This document shows positions 1 to 8,496 of a stretch of DNA of 64,000 nt, in pieces. The stretch comes from SSC3 sp963769585 (lineage in GTDB: Bacteria; Actinomycetota; Actinomycetes; Propionibacteriales; Nocardioidaceae): NCBI GenBank assembly GCA_963769585.1, contig CAVYMJ010000006.1, positions 930,001 to 994,000 of the forward strand. The letters run 5' to 3'. Both the position numbers and the translations under genes were made by a program. Each line of letters begins with the position of its first letter. Position 1 is the first letter of the stretch. A model generated the notes under the pieces. It saw only the letters and a list, made by a program, of their open reading frames with translations. It had not been told where the DNA came from and did not search any database.

Positions 1-2
1 GG

Positions 3-2255
3 CCCGGGATGCCGCGCCCCAACCCGGCGATGATGCCCAAGTCTCCTCCGACGTTCGGCGGTGGCCCCGGTGGCCCCGGCGGTCCTGGTGGCCCCGGTGG
101 CCCCGGCGGTCGCGGCCCCGGCGGACCTGGCGCCCGAGGCGGCTCGGGTGCTCCAGGGCGCGCAGGTGGCCCTCCCGCACGTGGCGGAGCTCCTGGTGGT
201 CGCCCCGGTGGCGGTGGCTTCGGCGGCGCACCGGCTGGTGCCGGTGGCGCTCCCGGTCGTCCCGGTGGCGGCGCTCCGGGTCGTCCCGGTGGTGGTGGTC
301 GTCCGGGTGGCCCCGGTGGTCGCGGCACCACCCAGGGCGCCTTTGGCCGCCCCGGCGGTCCCTCGCGTCGTGGACGCAAGTCCAAGCGCCAGCGTCGTCA
401 AGAGTTCGACAACATGCAGGCCCCGACCATCGGTGGCGTGCGGGTTCGCAAGGGCGACGGTGAGATCGTCCGGCTGGCGCGTGGTGCTTCGCTGACCGAC
501 TTCGCCGAGAAGATCAACGTCGACCCAGCCGCTCTGGTGCAGATGCTGTTCGGTCTCGGGGAGATGGTCACCGCCACCGAGTCGGTCAACGACGAGGTGC
601 TGGAGCTGCTCGGCGAGGAGCTCAACTACACAGTGCAGGTCGTGTCCCCGGAGGACGAGGACCGCGAGCTGCTCGAGTCCTTCGACCTCGAGTTCGGCAC
701 CGACGAGGGTGAAGAGGGCGACCTCACGATCCGTCCGCCGGTCGTGACCGTCATGGGTCACGTCGACCACGGCAAGACCAAGCTCCTCGACGCACTTCGC
801 AACGCCAACGTGGTCGACAAGGAGGCCGGTGGGATCACCCAGCACATCGGTGCCTACCAGGTCACCACCGATGTCGACGGCAACGAGCGACGGATCACCT
901 TCATCGACACCCCGGGTCACGAGGCGTTCACCGCCATGCGAGCCCGCGGTGCGCAGGCGACCGACATCGCGATCCTCGTGGTCGCGGCCGACGACGGTGT
1001 GATGCCGCAGACGGTCGAGGCGTTGAACCACGTCAAGGCCGCCGGCGTACCGATCGTGGTCGCGGTCAACAAGATCGACAAGGAGGACGCAGACCCGGTC
1101 AAGGTCCGCGGCCAGCTCACCGAGTACGGCTTGGTTCCCGAGGAGTACGGCGGCGACACGATGTTCGTCGACGTCTCGGCCAAGTCCGAGCTCAACCTCG
1201 ACAAGCTGCTCGAGGCGGTCGTGCTGACTGCGGACGCCTCCCTGGACCTGCGCGCGAACGCGGAGCAGGACGCCCAGGGTCTGGTCGTCGAGGCCCACCT
1301 CGACCGCGGACGTGGCCCGGTCGCGACCATCCTGGTCCAGCGCGGCACGCTGCGCGTCGGGGACTCGATCGTCGCCGGTCCGGCGTACGGGCGGGTTCGG
1401 GCCATGCTCGACGAGCACGGCGACAACATCGAGGAAGCCGACCCGTCGCGCCCCGCGATGGTGCTCGGTCTGACTGCGGTCCCTGGAGCCGGGCAGAACT
1501 TCCTGGTCGTCGAGGACGACCGGATCGCTCGTCAGATCGCCGAGAAGCGCGAGTCGCGTGAACGTGCCGCCATGCAGGCCCAGCGTCGCGTGCGCCGTAC
1601 CCTCGAGGACTTCATGGCCTCCATGGAGAAGGGGGAGAGCCAGGAGCTCAACCTCATCCTCAAGGGCGACGTGTCCGGTTCGGTCGAGGCCCTGGAGGAC
1701 TCGCTGGCCAAGATCGACGTCGGCGAGGAGGTCAACCTGCGGGTCATCGACCGCGGTGTCGGTGCGATCACCGAGACCAACGTCATGCTTGCGGCCGCGT
1801 CCGATGCGATCATCATCGGCTTCAACGTCCGCCCGCAGGGCAAGGCGACCGAGCTGGCCGACAAGGAAGGCGTGGAGATCCGGTACTACTCGGTGATCTA
1901 CCAGGCCATCGAGGAGATCGAGGCAGCCCTGAAGGGGATGCTCAAGCCGGAGTACGAGGAGGTCGCGCTCGGCCAGGCCGAGATCCGCGAGATCTTCCGC
2001 TCCAGCAAGATCGGCAACATCGCCGGTTGCATGGTCACCAGTGGGGTCATTCGCCGCAACGCGAAGGTCCGTCTGCTGCGTGATAGTGCGGTGGTCGCCG
2101 ACAACCTCGACCTTGCCTCGCTCAAGAGGGAGAAGGATGACGCTGCCGAGGTCCGCGAGGGCTTCGAGTGTGGTCTGGTCCTCCGCAACTACCAGGACAT
2201 CAAGATCGGCGACATCGTCGAAGGCTTCGAGATGCGCGAGATCCCCCGGTCCTGA
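3..2255 (+). CDS. infB: Translation initiation factor IF-2 (5' end outside window)
   Basis: IF-2 is the GTPase that brings initiator fMet-tRNA to the 30S subunit and promotes 50S joining. The reading frame is already open at the window edge, so the N-terminus is missing; the ATG at 9 is internal. Numbering from that codon, residues about 18-120 are Gly/Pro/Arg-rich low complexity, the usual actinobacterial linker. An IF2_N module follows (about 150-200). The GTPase domain has G1 GHVDHGKT at 250-257, then DTPGH and NKID, and beta-barrel and C2 domains run to the end. The product ends normally. It is the first gene of an infB-rbfA-truB-ribF block on one strand. Identity is certain; only the true start is unseen. 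Confidence 0.97.
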   Translation, partial: PGMPRPNPAMMPKSPPTFGGGPGGPGGPGGPGGPGGRGPGGPGARGGSGAPGRAGGPPARGGAPGGRPGGGGFGGAPAGAGGAPGRPGGGAPGRPGGGGRPGGPGGRGTTQGAFGRPGGPSRRGRKSKRQRRQEFDNMQAPTIGGVRVRKGDGEIVRLARGASLTDFAEKINVDPAALVQMLFGLGEMVTATESVNDEVLELLGEELNYTVQVVSPEDEDRELLESFDLEFGTDEGEEGDLTIRPPVVTVMGHVDHGKTKLLDALRNANVVDKEAGGITQHIGAYQVTTDVDGNERRITFIDTPGHEAFTAMRARGAQATDIAILVVAADDGVMPQTVEALNHVKAAGVPIVVAVNKIDKEDADPVKVRGQLTEYGLVPEEYGGDTMFVDVSAKSELNLDKLLEAVVLTADASLDLRANAEQDAQGLVVEAHLDRGRGPVATILVQRGTLRVGDSIVAGPAYGRVRAMLDEHGDNIEEADPSRPAMVLGLTAVPGAGQNFLVVEDDRIARQIAEKRESRERAAMQAQRRVRRTLEDFMASMEKGESQELNLILKGDVSGSVEALEDSLAKIDVGEEVNLRVIDRGVGAITETNVMLAAASDAIIIGFNVRPQGKATELADKEGVEIRYYSVIYQAIEEIEAALKGMLKPEYEEVALGQAEIREIFRSSKIGNIAGCMVTSGVIRRNAKVRLLRDSAVVADNLDLASLKREKDDAAEVREGFECGLVLRNYQDIKIGDIVEGFEMREIPRS

Positions 2256-2263
2256 CCGCCGTC

Positions 2264-2298
2264 CCGGTGAGAGGTCGGTTCTTCTGACCTCTCACCGG
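2264..2298 (+). terminator. Perfect hairpin between infB and rbfA
   Basis: A 13-bp perfect stem (2264-2276 with 2286-2298) closes a 9-nt loop just after the infB stop. No T-run follows, and the rbfA ribosome binding site begins right after it. It could be a weak terminator/attenuator or an RNA-processing or stability element between the two cistrons. Confidence 0.6.
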
Positions 2299-2321
2299 AG
2301 GAAACAGTTACAGGAGCAGCA

Positions 2322-2768
2322 ATGAGCTCGGCACGCATCCGCAAGATCGCCGACCACATCCAGGTGACCGTGGCCCAGATGCTCGAACACCGGATCAAGG
2401 ACCCGCGGTTGGGGTTCGTGACGATCACCGACGTCCGAGTGACCGGCGACTCCCAGCACGCCTCGGTCTTCTACACGGTGTTCGGGGACGAGACCCAGGT
2501 CGCGGACTCGGCGGCCGCGCTGGAGTCTGCCAAGGGGCTGATCCGCTCCGAGGTCGGCAAGCAGCTCGGCGTACGGCACACCCCGTCGCTGGAGTTCATC
2601 CACGACGCGCTCCCGGAGAACGCCCGTCACCTCGACGAGCTGCTCGCCCAGGCGCGTGAGTCCGACGCGGCGGTCGCAGCGGCAGCAGCCGGGGCGACGT
2701 ACGCCGGCGACGCGGACCCGTACAAGAAGCCGCACGACGCCGACGAAGACGAGGACCTGTCTACGTGA
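2322..2768 (+). CDS. rbfA: 30S ribosome-binding factor A
   Basis: RbfA is a KH-like protein that binds immature 30S subunits near helix 1 of 16S rRNA and helps late maturation and cold adaptation. The 148-residue product has the family N-terminus (RIRKIADHIQ, then MLEHRIKDPRLGFVTITDV) and the C-terminal part of the fold (VGKQLGVRHTPSLEFIHD). An Ala/Asp-rich tail of about 40 residues is typical of actinobacterial members. The start has AGGAG about 6 nt upstream. Its stop overlaps the truB GTG by 4 nt, so the two genes are translationally coupled. Confidence 0.96.
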   Translation: MSSARIRKIADHIQVTVAQMLEHRIKDPRLGFVTITDVRVTGDSQHASVFYTVFGDETQVADSAAALESAKGLIRSEVGKQLGVRHTPSLEFIHDALPENARHLDELLAQARESDAAVAAAAAGATYAGDADPYKKPHDADEDEDLST

Positions 2769-3643
2769 CCAGCTCGGGTCTGCTGGTCGTCGACAAGCCG
2801 TCCGGACTGACCTCGCACGACGTCGTCGCCCAGGTCCGTCGCGCTGCCGGTACCAAGAAGGTCGGTCACGCCGGGACGCTCGACCCGATGGCGACCGGCG
2901 TCCTGGTGCTCGGTGTCAACAAGGCGACCCGGCTCCTGGGCCACCTGATGCTGGCCGAGAAGTCCTACGACGCCACCCTGCGACTCGGTGCCAGCACCAC
3001 CACGGACGACGCGGAGGGCGAGACGACGTCGTCCGCGTCGGCTTCAGCCGTCACCGAGCCCTCCGTTCGCGACGCCCTGAGCGGTTTCCTGGGTGACCTC
3101 GAGCAGGTGCCGTCGTCGGTCTCGGCAATCAAGGTCGGTGGGAAGCGGGCCTATGCCCTGGCCCGCGAGGGCAAGGAGGTGGTGCTCGCTCCGCGCCCAG
3201 TCACCGTGTACTCGATCGAGGTGCGCGCGATCAGCCGACAGGGCGACTTCTTGGACGTGGACCTCTCCCTGGCATGCTCCAGTGGCACCTACGTGCGCGC
3301 GATCGCCCGCGACCTCGGATCAGCCCTGGGCGTCGGCGGTCATCTCACCGCACTGCGCCGTACCCGGGTCGGACCGTTCGGTCTTGATGCGGCCAGGACG
3401 CTTGACGAGCTCGCGTCGGGTGGCGACCTCGGGCTGGTCCCGATGGCCACCGTGGGCGAGAAGCTCTTCGCCCACCTGCGCGTCGACGACCAGACAGCCG
3501 CCGACATCTCCTTCGGTCGCAAGCTCGAGCTCGAACTTCCCGCGAGCACTGAGCCGGTGGCGATGCTCGGCCCCGACGGCGACCTCCTCGCGCTCTACGA
3601 GCAGCACGGCGCGTTCGCGGTCCCGGTGGCCGTGCTCGTCTGA
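2765..3643 (+). CDS. truB: tRNA pseudouridine(55) synthase TruB
   Basis: TruB converts U55 of the tRNA T-loop to pseudouridine and also acts as a tRNA folding chaperone. The 292-residue product has the catalytic motif GHAGTLDPMATGVLVL with the nucleophile Asp40, the KSYDATLRLG motif, and SCSSGTYVRAIARDLG-type motif III, followed by a C-terminal PUA-like segment. The start is GTG inside a GTGA overlap with rbfA. Length and motif order match the bacterial family. Confidence 0.96.
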   Translation: MTSSGLLVVDKPSGLTSHDVVAQVRRAAGTKKVGHAGTLDPMATGVLVLGVNKATRLLGHLMLAEKSYDATLRLGASTTTDDAEGETTSSASASAVTEPSVRDALSGFLGDLEQVPSSVSAIKVGGKRAYALAREGKEVVLAPRPVTVYSIEVRAISRQGDFLDVDLSLACSSGTYVRAIARDLGSALGVGGHLTALRRTRVGPFGLDAARTLDELASGGDLGLVPMATVGEKLFAHLRVDDQTAADISFGRKLELELPASTEPVAMLGPDGDLLALYEQHGAFAVPVAVLV

Positions 3644-3730
3644 CTCGTGACCGAGCCGACACGACAGGGCTGGGAGCCGTCGATGTGGCAGGCTCTCCCT
3701 GACGAAAGCGACCCGGACAGGAGTGGAACG

Positions 3731-4669
3731 ATGGCGCGGATCTGGCGCTCGCTCGACGAGGTGCCTGCGGATCTCGAACGCACCGTCGTGACGATCGGCA
3801 ACTTCGACGGGATCCACCGCGGACACCGCCACGTCATCGAGCGGTCCCGTGAGGTGGCGACCAGCCTGGGTCTGGACCACGTGGTCGCTGTCACCTTCGA
3901 CCCGCACCCGATCGCGGTGCTCCGCCCGGAGCACGCACCTCCGACCTTGACCTCGATCCCCGTACGCGTCGAGCTGCTCCACGAGGCCGGCGCTGACGAC
4001 GTCCTGGTCATCCCGTTCGACCGCGACCTTGCTGGCTGGCCCCCCGAGCGCTTCGTCGAGGAGATCATCGTTGGTTGCCTGCATGCCAAAGCCGTCGTGG
4101 TGGGCGCCAACTTCCGCTTCGGGCACAAGGCCGCGGGAGACGTCTCGCTCCTGGTCGCGCTCGGTGCCGAGCTGGACTTCGGCGTCGAGCCGATCCCGCT
4201 CGACGGTGGTCCCCAGGTCTGGTCGTCGACCTATGTCCGCAACTGCCTCCTCGCCGGTGACGTCGAAGGGGCTGAGGAGGCGCTGGGCCGTCAGTTCAGC
4301 GTGCGCGGCGAGGTCGTCAGGGGCGACGAGCGCGGACGCGAGCTCGGCTATCCCACGGCGAACGTCCCGGTGCACGGGCTCTGCGTACCCTCCGACGGCG
4401 TGTACGCCGGCTGGCTGACCGTGCTCGGCAGCGGGGAGAGGCTGGCCGCGGCCATCTCGGTCGGGACCAACCCGACCTTCGACGGTGAGCGCGATCGCCG
4501 GGTCGAGGCGTACGTCCTCGACCGCACGGACCTTGAGCTGTACGGCGTCGAGGTTGACATCGCGTTCGCGGCCCGCATCCGAGGTATGCGGCAGTTCGCC
4601 TCGGTCGACGACCTGCTCGCCGCGATGGCCCACGACGTGGCCGAGACCAGACTCCTGCTGAGCAGCTGA
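3731..4669 (+). CDS. ribF: Bifunctional riboflavin kinase/FAD synthetase
   Basis: RibF phosphorylates riboflavin to FMN and adenylylates FMN to FAD. The 312-residue product has the N-terminal nucleotidyltransferase domain (VTIGNFDGIHRGH near residue 20-30, and VVGANFRFGHKAAGD) and the C-terminal riboflavin kinase domain (RGRELGYPTANV, then GVYAGW, then VGTNPTF). An open frame reaches back to 3647. The ATG at 3731 is preferred because AGGAG lies 7 nt upstream and the family consensus begins within a few residues of it. About 87 nt separate it from truB, so it may have its own promoter or be read from the upstream operon. Confidence 0.95.
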   Translation: MARIWRSLDEVPADLERTVVTIGNFDGIHRGHRHVIERSREVATSLGLDHVVAVTFDPHPIAVLRPEHAPPTLTSIPVRVELLHEAGADDVLVIPFDRDLAGWPPERFVEEIIVGCLHAKAVVVGANFRFGHKAAGDVSLLVALGAELDFGVEPIPLDGGPQVWSSTYVRNCLLAGDVEGAEEALGRQFSVRGEVVRGDERGRELGYPTANVPVHGLCVPSDGVYAGWLTVLGSGERLAAAISVGTNPTFDGERDRRVEAYVLDRTDLELYGVEVDIAFAARIRGMRQFASVDDLLAAMAHDVAETRLLLSS

Positions 4670-4693
4670 GGCCCTGCTACTGCGGTCTCGTCC

Positions 4694-5662
4694 TCACCCC
4701 TCGGGCTGGGACAGTGCCCTGCTGATCGGCCAGGCGCCCTCGGAGGTGTTGGCCATGACCGTCCAGGTGCGCCCCGTGCCGGGGTGGTGGACGCTCCGGA
4801 AGGAAACCCCGGCGTCGTAGCCGATCAGGGAGATCTCCGGTCCGGCGGCGTCGAGCCAGAACCCGAGACCATAGCGAGCGTGCTCCTCCGGAGCCTCCGA
4901 CCGGGGACGGACCAGCTCCTCGACGACCGTGGCAGGCACGATGAGTCCGTCCAGGAGTGCCCGCCAGAATCGCTCGAGGTCCTCAAGCGTGGAGTACAGG
5001 CCGCCGTCACCGTTGCCCAGGACCGGCAGATGGAAGACGTTGCTGCGCCCGTCCTTGAGGTAACCCAGGGCAGCATCACCGGGCAGGTCGTCCGAGCGCA
5101 GGAAGTCCGAGCTGACCATGCCGGCGGGCGCGAGGACCCGGGTGCGGACCAGCTCGTGGAACGGCGTACCGCTGGCGCGCTCGGCTAGGAGCGCGAGCAC
5201 CATGAAGCCGCCGTTGCAGTACGAGAAGGCCGAGCCCGGAGCGAACTTCTGCGCGAACCCGCCGAGCAGCGGCACGAACGCCTCGGTGTTGTCGAGCTCG
5301 TGCACCGGTCGAGCCATGGCGTAGTCGTCGATGTCGCCGTCGGCCTCCTCGTCGAGATAGTCGCCGATCCCGGACCTGTGGGCGAGCAGGTGCTCGACGG
5401 TGACGGCGTCGTCGACCAGGGGCAGGTCAGCGCCCAGCAGCGAGCGTGCGGTGGTCTCCAGCGACAGGCTGCCGTCGGTGACCAGGCACATCACGGCGAG
5501 CGCGGTCATGCCCTTGCTGCCGCTGGCGATCGCGAACCTCGTGGTCGGGGTGTTCGCTATGTGGTGGGCGCGGTCGGCGACGCCGTAGCCCGCCTTCCAG
5601 TCACCGACCTGGACCGCGCCGGAGAAGCCGGTCTCCTTCGCGATCCGGTCGAGCTCATCCAT
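4694..5662 (-). CDS. Serine hydrolase (class C beta-lactamase/DD-peptidase fold)
   Basis: This is a penicillin-binding-protein-like serine hydrolase of 322 residues with no signal peptide. The active-site motif is S47-G-S-K50, the second motif is Y148-C-N150, and an HPGTG segment near the C-terminus fits the third (H/K-x-G) motif. The family includes esterases, D-aminopeptidases and DD-carboxypeptidases, so the substrate cannot be inferred; lack of an export signal argues against antibiotic beta-lactamase activity. Its start overlaps the end of the upstream molybdopterin oxidoreductase by 8 nt, so the pair is co-translated. It ends 25 nt from ribF, tail to tail. Confidence 0.85.
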   Translation of the reverse strand: MDELDRIAKETGFSGAVQVGDWKAGYGVADRAHHIANTPTTRFAIASGSKGMTALAVMCLVTDGSLSLETTARSLLGADLPLVDDAVTVEHLLAHRSGIGDYLDEEADGDIDDYAMARPVHELDNTEAFVPLLGGFAQKFAPGSAFSYCNGGFMVLALLAERASGTPFHELVRTRVLAPAGMVSSDFLRSDDLPGDAALGYLKDGRSNVFHLPVLGNGDGGLYSTLEDLERFWRALLDGLIVPATVVEELVRPRSEAPEEHARYGLGFWLDAAGPEISLIGYDAGVSFRSVHHPGTGRTWTVMANTSEGAWPISRALSQPEG

Positions 5663-7763
5663 GGACCGTCACGGGCACTCCGGACAGTGCCGCATTGCCC
5701 GTCAGGTCGAGGAGCTCGGGGTCGGTCAGGTCGTTGATCGAGACGCCGGGGACCGTGACTGCATGCGAGAGCTGCGTCCCGGGGACCCCGTGCCCGTAGC
5801 CGTGTGGGAGCGAGACCACGCCGGGCATCATGTCTTCACTGGCCTGGACCTCCACCGCGACCTTGCCGACGCGCGAGCTGACGGTCACGACCGAGCCGTC
5901 GGTGAGCCCCCGGTCGCTGAGGTCGACGGGGTGCATGAGCAGCTGGTGGCGTGACCGGCCCTTCGTGAGCCGCTCGGTGTTGTGCATCCAGCTGTTGCAG
6001 TCCCGTTGGTGGCGTCGGCCGATCAGCATGAGCTCGCCATCGCCCGGCGGCCGGGCCGCAGCAAGGCGTCCCAGGTCAGCCAGGAGCAGTGGCTGGGCGA
6101 GGTCCACCCGTTTGTTGCTGGTCTGCAGCCGGTTGGGCAGGCACGACCGCAGGGCCCCGAGGTCGATCCCCTCGGGGTGTCGGCGCAGCTTGCGGATCGA
6201 CAGCCTCGCCTTGCCCGTCCGGAGCAGGAGGTCGACGAGGCGGGTCGGGCTGGTGCGCAACCGGGCCTGGGTCTTCGCCCACCTGCGCCACGACTGTCTG
6301 GTCCCGAGCTTGCGGGTGGTGCGCAGAGCGATCTCCCGGTAGATCTCCCAGTCGTGCCGGGTGCCGTCCGGCTTCGGGAAGACAGCAGGTGTGAACCTGG
6401 CCGTGTTCCGCACGGCGAGCGCGTGGAAGGCCAGGTCGTAGTGGTCGCGCTCGAGCGCCCCGGTAGGAGGGAGGATGACGTCGGCATGGGTGGTCGTCTC
6501 GTTGACGTAGATGTCCACCGCGAACATGAAGTCGAGCCCGCTCAGCGCCTCACCGAGGCGCTTGCCGTCAGGCGTGGAGAGGACGGGGTTGCCCGAGAGC
6601 GTTGCCATCGCGCGGATCTGGCCCTCGCCCGGCTCCAACAGCTCGTCGGCCAAGGTCGCCACGGGTAGCTCTCCGGCGAACTCGGGCAGGTCGCGCACCC
6701 TGCTGCGCCACCGGTCGATGTGGCCGGGGCGGACCAGCCTGCGACCGACGATGTCCGCCGCCGGCTCGGTGAACATCACGCCGCCTTCCCGGTCGAGGTT
6801 GCCGGTGACTGCGTTGAGGCACTGGATCGCCCACTGGCACAGCCCTCCGAAGGCTTGCGTCGAGACCCCTACCCGACCGTAGACGGCGCCCGCACCGCTG
6901 GCGGCGTACTCGCGGGTGATCCGGCGGATGACCTCGGCGTCGACTCCGCTGAGCTGCTCGGCGCGCTCGGGGGTGTACGGCGCGACGGCAGCCTCGACCT
7001 CGGCCACCCCGTCCAGGTACGCCGGCACCGTGGCCAGCCCCTCGGCGAAGATGGTGTGCAGCATCGCCAGCAGGACGTGGATGTCGGTGCCAGGCCGCAC
7101 GAAGACGTGCTCGTCGGCGATCTTGGCCGTCTCGGTCCTTCGTGGGTCGAACACCACAATGCGTCCGCCGCGGGCCCGCAGCTCGCGCACCCGACCGGGG
7201 AAGTCCGGGACGGTCATCAGGCTGCCGTTGGAGGCCATCGGGTTCCCGCCGAAGATGAGGAAGTACTGCGTGCGGTCGATGTCGGGGATCGGGATCAGCA
7301 GCTGGTGGCCGTAGAGCAGGTGCGCGACGAACTGGTGCGGAAGCTGGTCGACCGAGGTCGCGCTGAAGATATTGCGGGTCCCCAGAGACTTCAGCATCGC
7401 GGGCATGTGCGTCTGAGAGCCCAGGCTGTGCACGATGGGGTTGCCGAGGTAGACACCGACCGCGTTGCGGCCCTGCTCGTCGATGATGGCGGCGAGCCGG
7501 TCCGAGACGAGCTCGAACGCCTCCTCCCAGGCGATCTCGACGAACCCGGTGGCTGTCTTGCGGACAGGGCGGCGAAGACGGTCCGGGTCAGCGTGGAGGT
7601 CGCCGATCGCCACACCCTTGGGGCAGATGTGACCCCGTGAGAGCGGGTCTGCCGGGTTGCCCCGCACTCCGGTCACGGCACCATCGTCGATGGTGAGCTC
7701 GAGGCCGCAGATCGCCTCGCACAGGTTGCACACGCCCAGCTTCTTCACGCGACCGTCCGTCAT
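5655..7763 (-). CDS. Molybdopterin-dependent oxidoreductase (DMSO reductase family)
   Basis: A 702-residue cytoplasmic member of the formate dehydrogenase/nitrate reductase/BisC superfamily. The N-terminal iron-sulfur motif is C12-x2-C15-x3-C19-x27-C47. The molybdopterin domain follows (FLIFGGNPMASNGS, VVFDPRRTETAK and VYVNET-like segments), and a C-terminal molydopterin dinucleotide-binding domain includes LMLIGRRHQRDCNSWMHN. No Tat signal is visible. In-frame GTG (7778) and ATG (7772) codons lie upstream, but the ATG at 7763 has GAGG 9 nt before it. Substrate is unknown: no partner subunits, chaperone or cofactor genes are adjacent, only the overlapping serine hydrolase. Confidence 0.88.
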   Translation of the reverse strand: MTDGRVKKLGVCNLCEAICGLELTIDDGAVTGVRGNPADPLSRGHICPKGVAIGDLHADPDRLRRPVRKTATGFVEIAWEEAFELVSDRLAAIIDEQGRNAVGVYLGNPIVHSLGSQTHMPAMLKSLGTRNIFSATSVDQLPHQFVAHLLYGHQLLIPIPDIDRTQYFLIFGGNPMASNGSLMTVPDFPGRVRELRARGGRIVVFDPRRTETAKIADEHVFVRPGTDIHVLLAMLHTIFAEGLATVPAYLDGVAEVEAAVAPYTPERAEQLSGVDAEVIRRITREYAASGAGAVYGRVGVSTQAFGGLCQWAIQCLNAVTGNLDREGGVMFTEPAADIVGRRLVRPGHIDRWRSRVRDLPEFAGELPVATLADELLEPGEGQIRAMATLSGNPVLSTPDGKRLGEALSGLDFMFAVDIYVNETTTHADVILPPTGALERDHYDLAFHALAVRNTARFTPAVFPKPDGTRHDWEIYREIALRTTRKLGTRQSWRRWAKTQARLRTSPTRLVDLLLRTGKARLSIRKLRRHPEGIDLGALRSCLPNRLQTSNKRVDLAQPLLLADLGRLAAARPPGDGELMLIGRRHQRDCNSWMHNTERLTKGRSRHQLLMHPVDLSDRGLTDGSVVTVSSRVGKVAVEVQASEDMMPGVVSLPHGYGHGVPGTQLSHAVTVPGVSINDLTDPELLDLTGNAALSGVPVTVHG

Positions 7764-7844
7764 GCTCTGCATCCTCACACCGTCGGCCGACTCTTAGTAG
7801 TCCGAGGGGCCGACCGTGGACGTGGCTGTGCCGCGGATCGCGGC

Positions 7845-7850
7845 TAGCAT
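7845..7850 (+). promoter_or_regulatory. -10 hexamer TAGCAT, leaderless start
   Basis: TAGCAT ends 6 nt before the ATG at 7857 and no Shine-Dalgarno sequence is present. This is the layout of a leaderless actinobacterial transcript starting at or next to the A of the ATG. Confidence 0.55.
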
Positions 7851-7856
7851 CCGGTC

Positions 7857-8231
7857 ATGAGTGATACGAACGTCGACGTCGTGCGTGACTTCCTCGAACT
7901 GCTGGCGCTGCCTGACACCAAACGAGCCACGGGCCTGCTGTCGCCGGACGTCGAGTGGCTCAACACGGGGCTGCCCACCATCCGCGGAAGGCGGGTCCAC
8001 ACGGCCCTGCGGGACATGGAGCGCCGACGGATCGGTTTCGACGCTCGGCTCCACTCGATCGCCGGCGACGGGGAGACCGTGCTCACCGACCGGACCGACT
8101 ACCTCCGGTGGGGGCCGCTGAAGACTGGGTTCTGGGTCTGCGGGACCTTCACGGTCCGGGATGGGCAGATCACCCGCTGGGACGACCACTTCAGCATGGC
8201 GGGAGTCCTGAAGGGCTTCGTGACCCGGTGA
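7857..8231 (+). CDS. NTF2-like / limonene-epoxide hydrolase-fold protein
   Basis: The 124-residue product has the short cone-shaped NTF2-like fold pattern of the limonene-1,2-epoxide hydrolase/SnoaL group: an N-terminal helix (VVRDFLELL), LLSPDVEWLNTGLPTIRGR, a central strand set, and a C-terminal strand IDGQITRW-like segment (RDGQITRWDDHFSMAGVL). Members are small hydrolases, cyclases or binding proteins; the true reaction here is unknown. Translation is probably leaderless. Its stop overlaps the start of the next small membrane protein by one base (TGATG). Confidence 0.8.
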   Translation: MSDTNVDVVRDFLELLALPDTKRATGLLSPDVEWLNTGLPTIRGRRVHTALRDMERRRIGFDARLHSIAGDGETVLTDRTDYLRWGPLKTGFWVCGTFTVRDGQITRWDDHFSMAGVLKGFVTR

Positions 8232-8476
8232 TGCCACTGCTGATCACCGTCCTGGTCCTGACGCTGCTCGTGGTCGGAGTCGTCCTGGTCGCCATGCTCT
8301 CCAGCCGGTCGGACTCGGGTGCAGCCCGTGAGCGGGCTGAGCTCGTGGCGCTCCGCGAGTTGGTGGCCGATCTGAAGGACATCGCCTACGACCACCGAGA
8401 GCTCGACTCCTCCCTGGCGACGATCCTGGTCGACCGGATCAGGACCTACGAGCGAGGTCGCCGCGAGCTGCCCTGA
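8231..8476 (+). CDS. Small membrane-anchored protein with cytoplasmic helix
   Basis: An 81-residue protein of unrecognised family. One hydrophobic segment (residues about 3-23, LLITVLVLTLLVVGVVLVAML) is followed by a charged, likely helical or coiled-coil tail rich in Glu, Arg and Leu. It starts at the ATG of a TGATG overlap with the NTF2-like gene, so the two are probably one transcript. No function can be assigned. Confidence 0.65.
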   Translation: MPLLITVLVLTLLVVGVVLVAMLSSRSDSGAARERAELVALRELVADLKDIAYDHRELDSSLATILVDRIRTYERGRRELP

Positions 8477-8496
8477 GCGTTCCTGTCCTCGGCTGG

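Noticed and set aside
9..11. ATG at 9 as the infB start
   Set aside because: The frame is open to the window edge and lacks the usual IF-2 N-terminal helices, so this Met is internal.
3647..3730. Upstream extension of ribF to the GTG at 3647
   Set aside because: No homology in the extra 28 residues and a much better ribosome binding site precedes the ATG at 3731.
4694..5662. Serine hydrolase as an antibiotic-resistance beta-lactamase
   Set aside because: No signal peptide, class C-like fold motifs shared with many esterases and peptidases, and co-translation with a molybdoenzyme; no evidence for beta-lactam hydrolysis.
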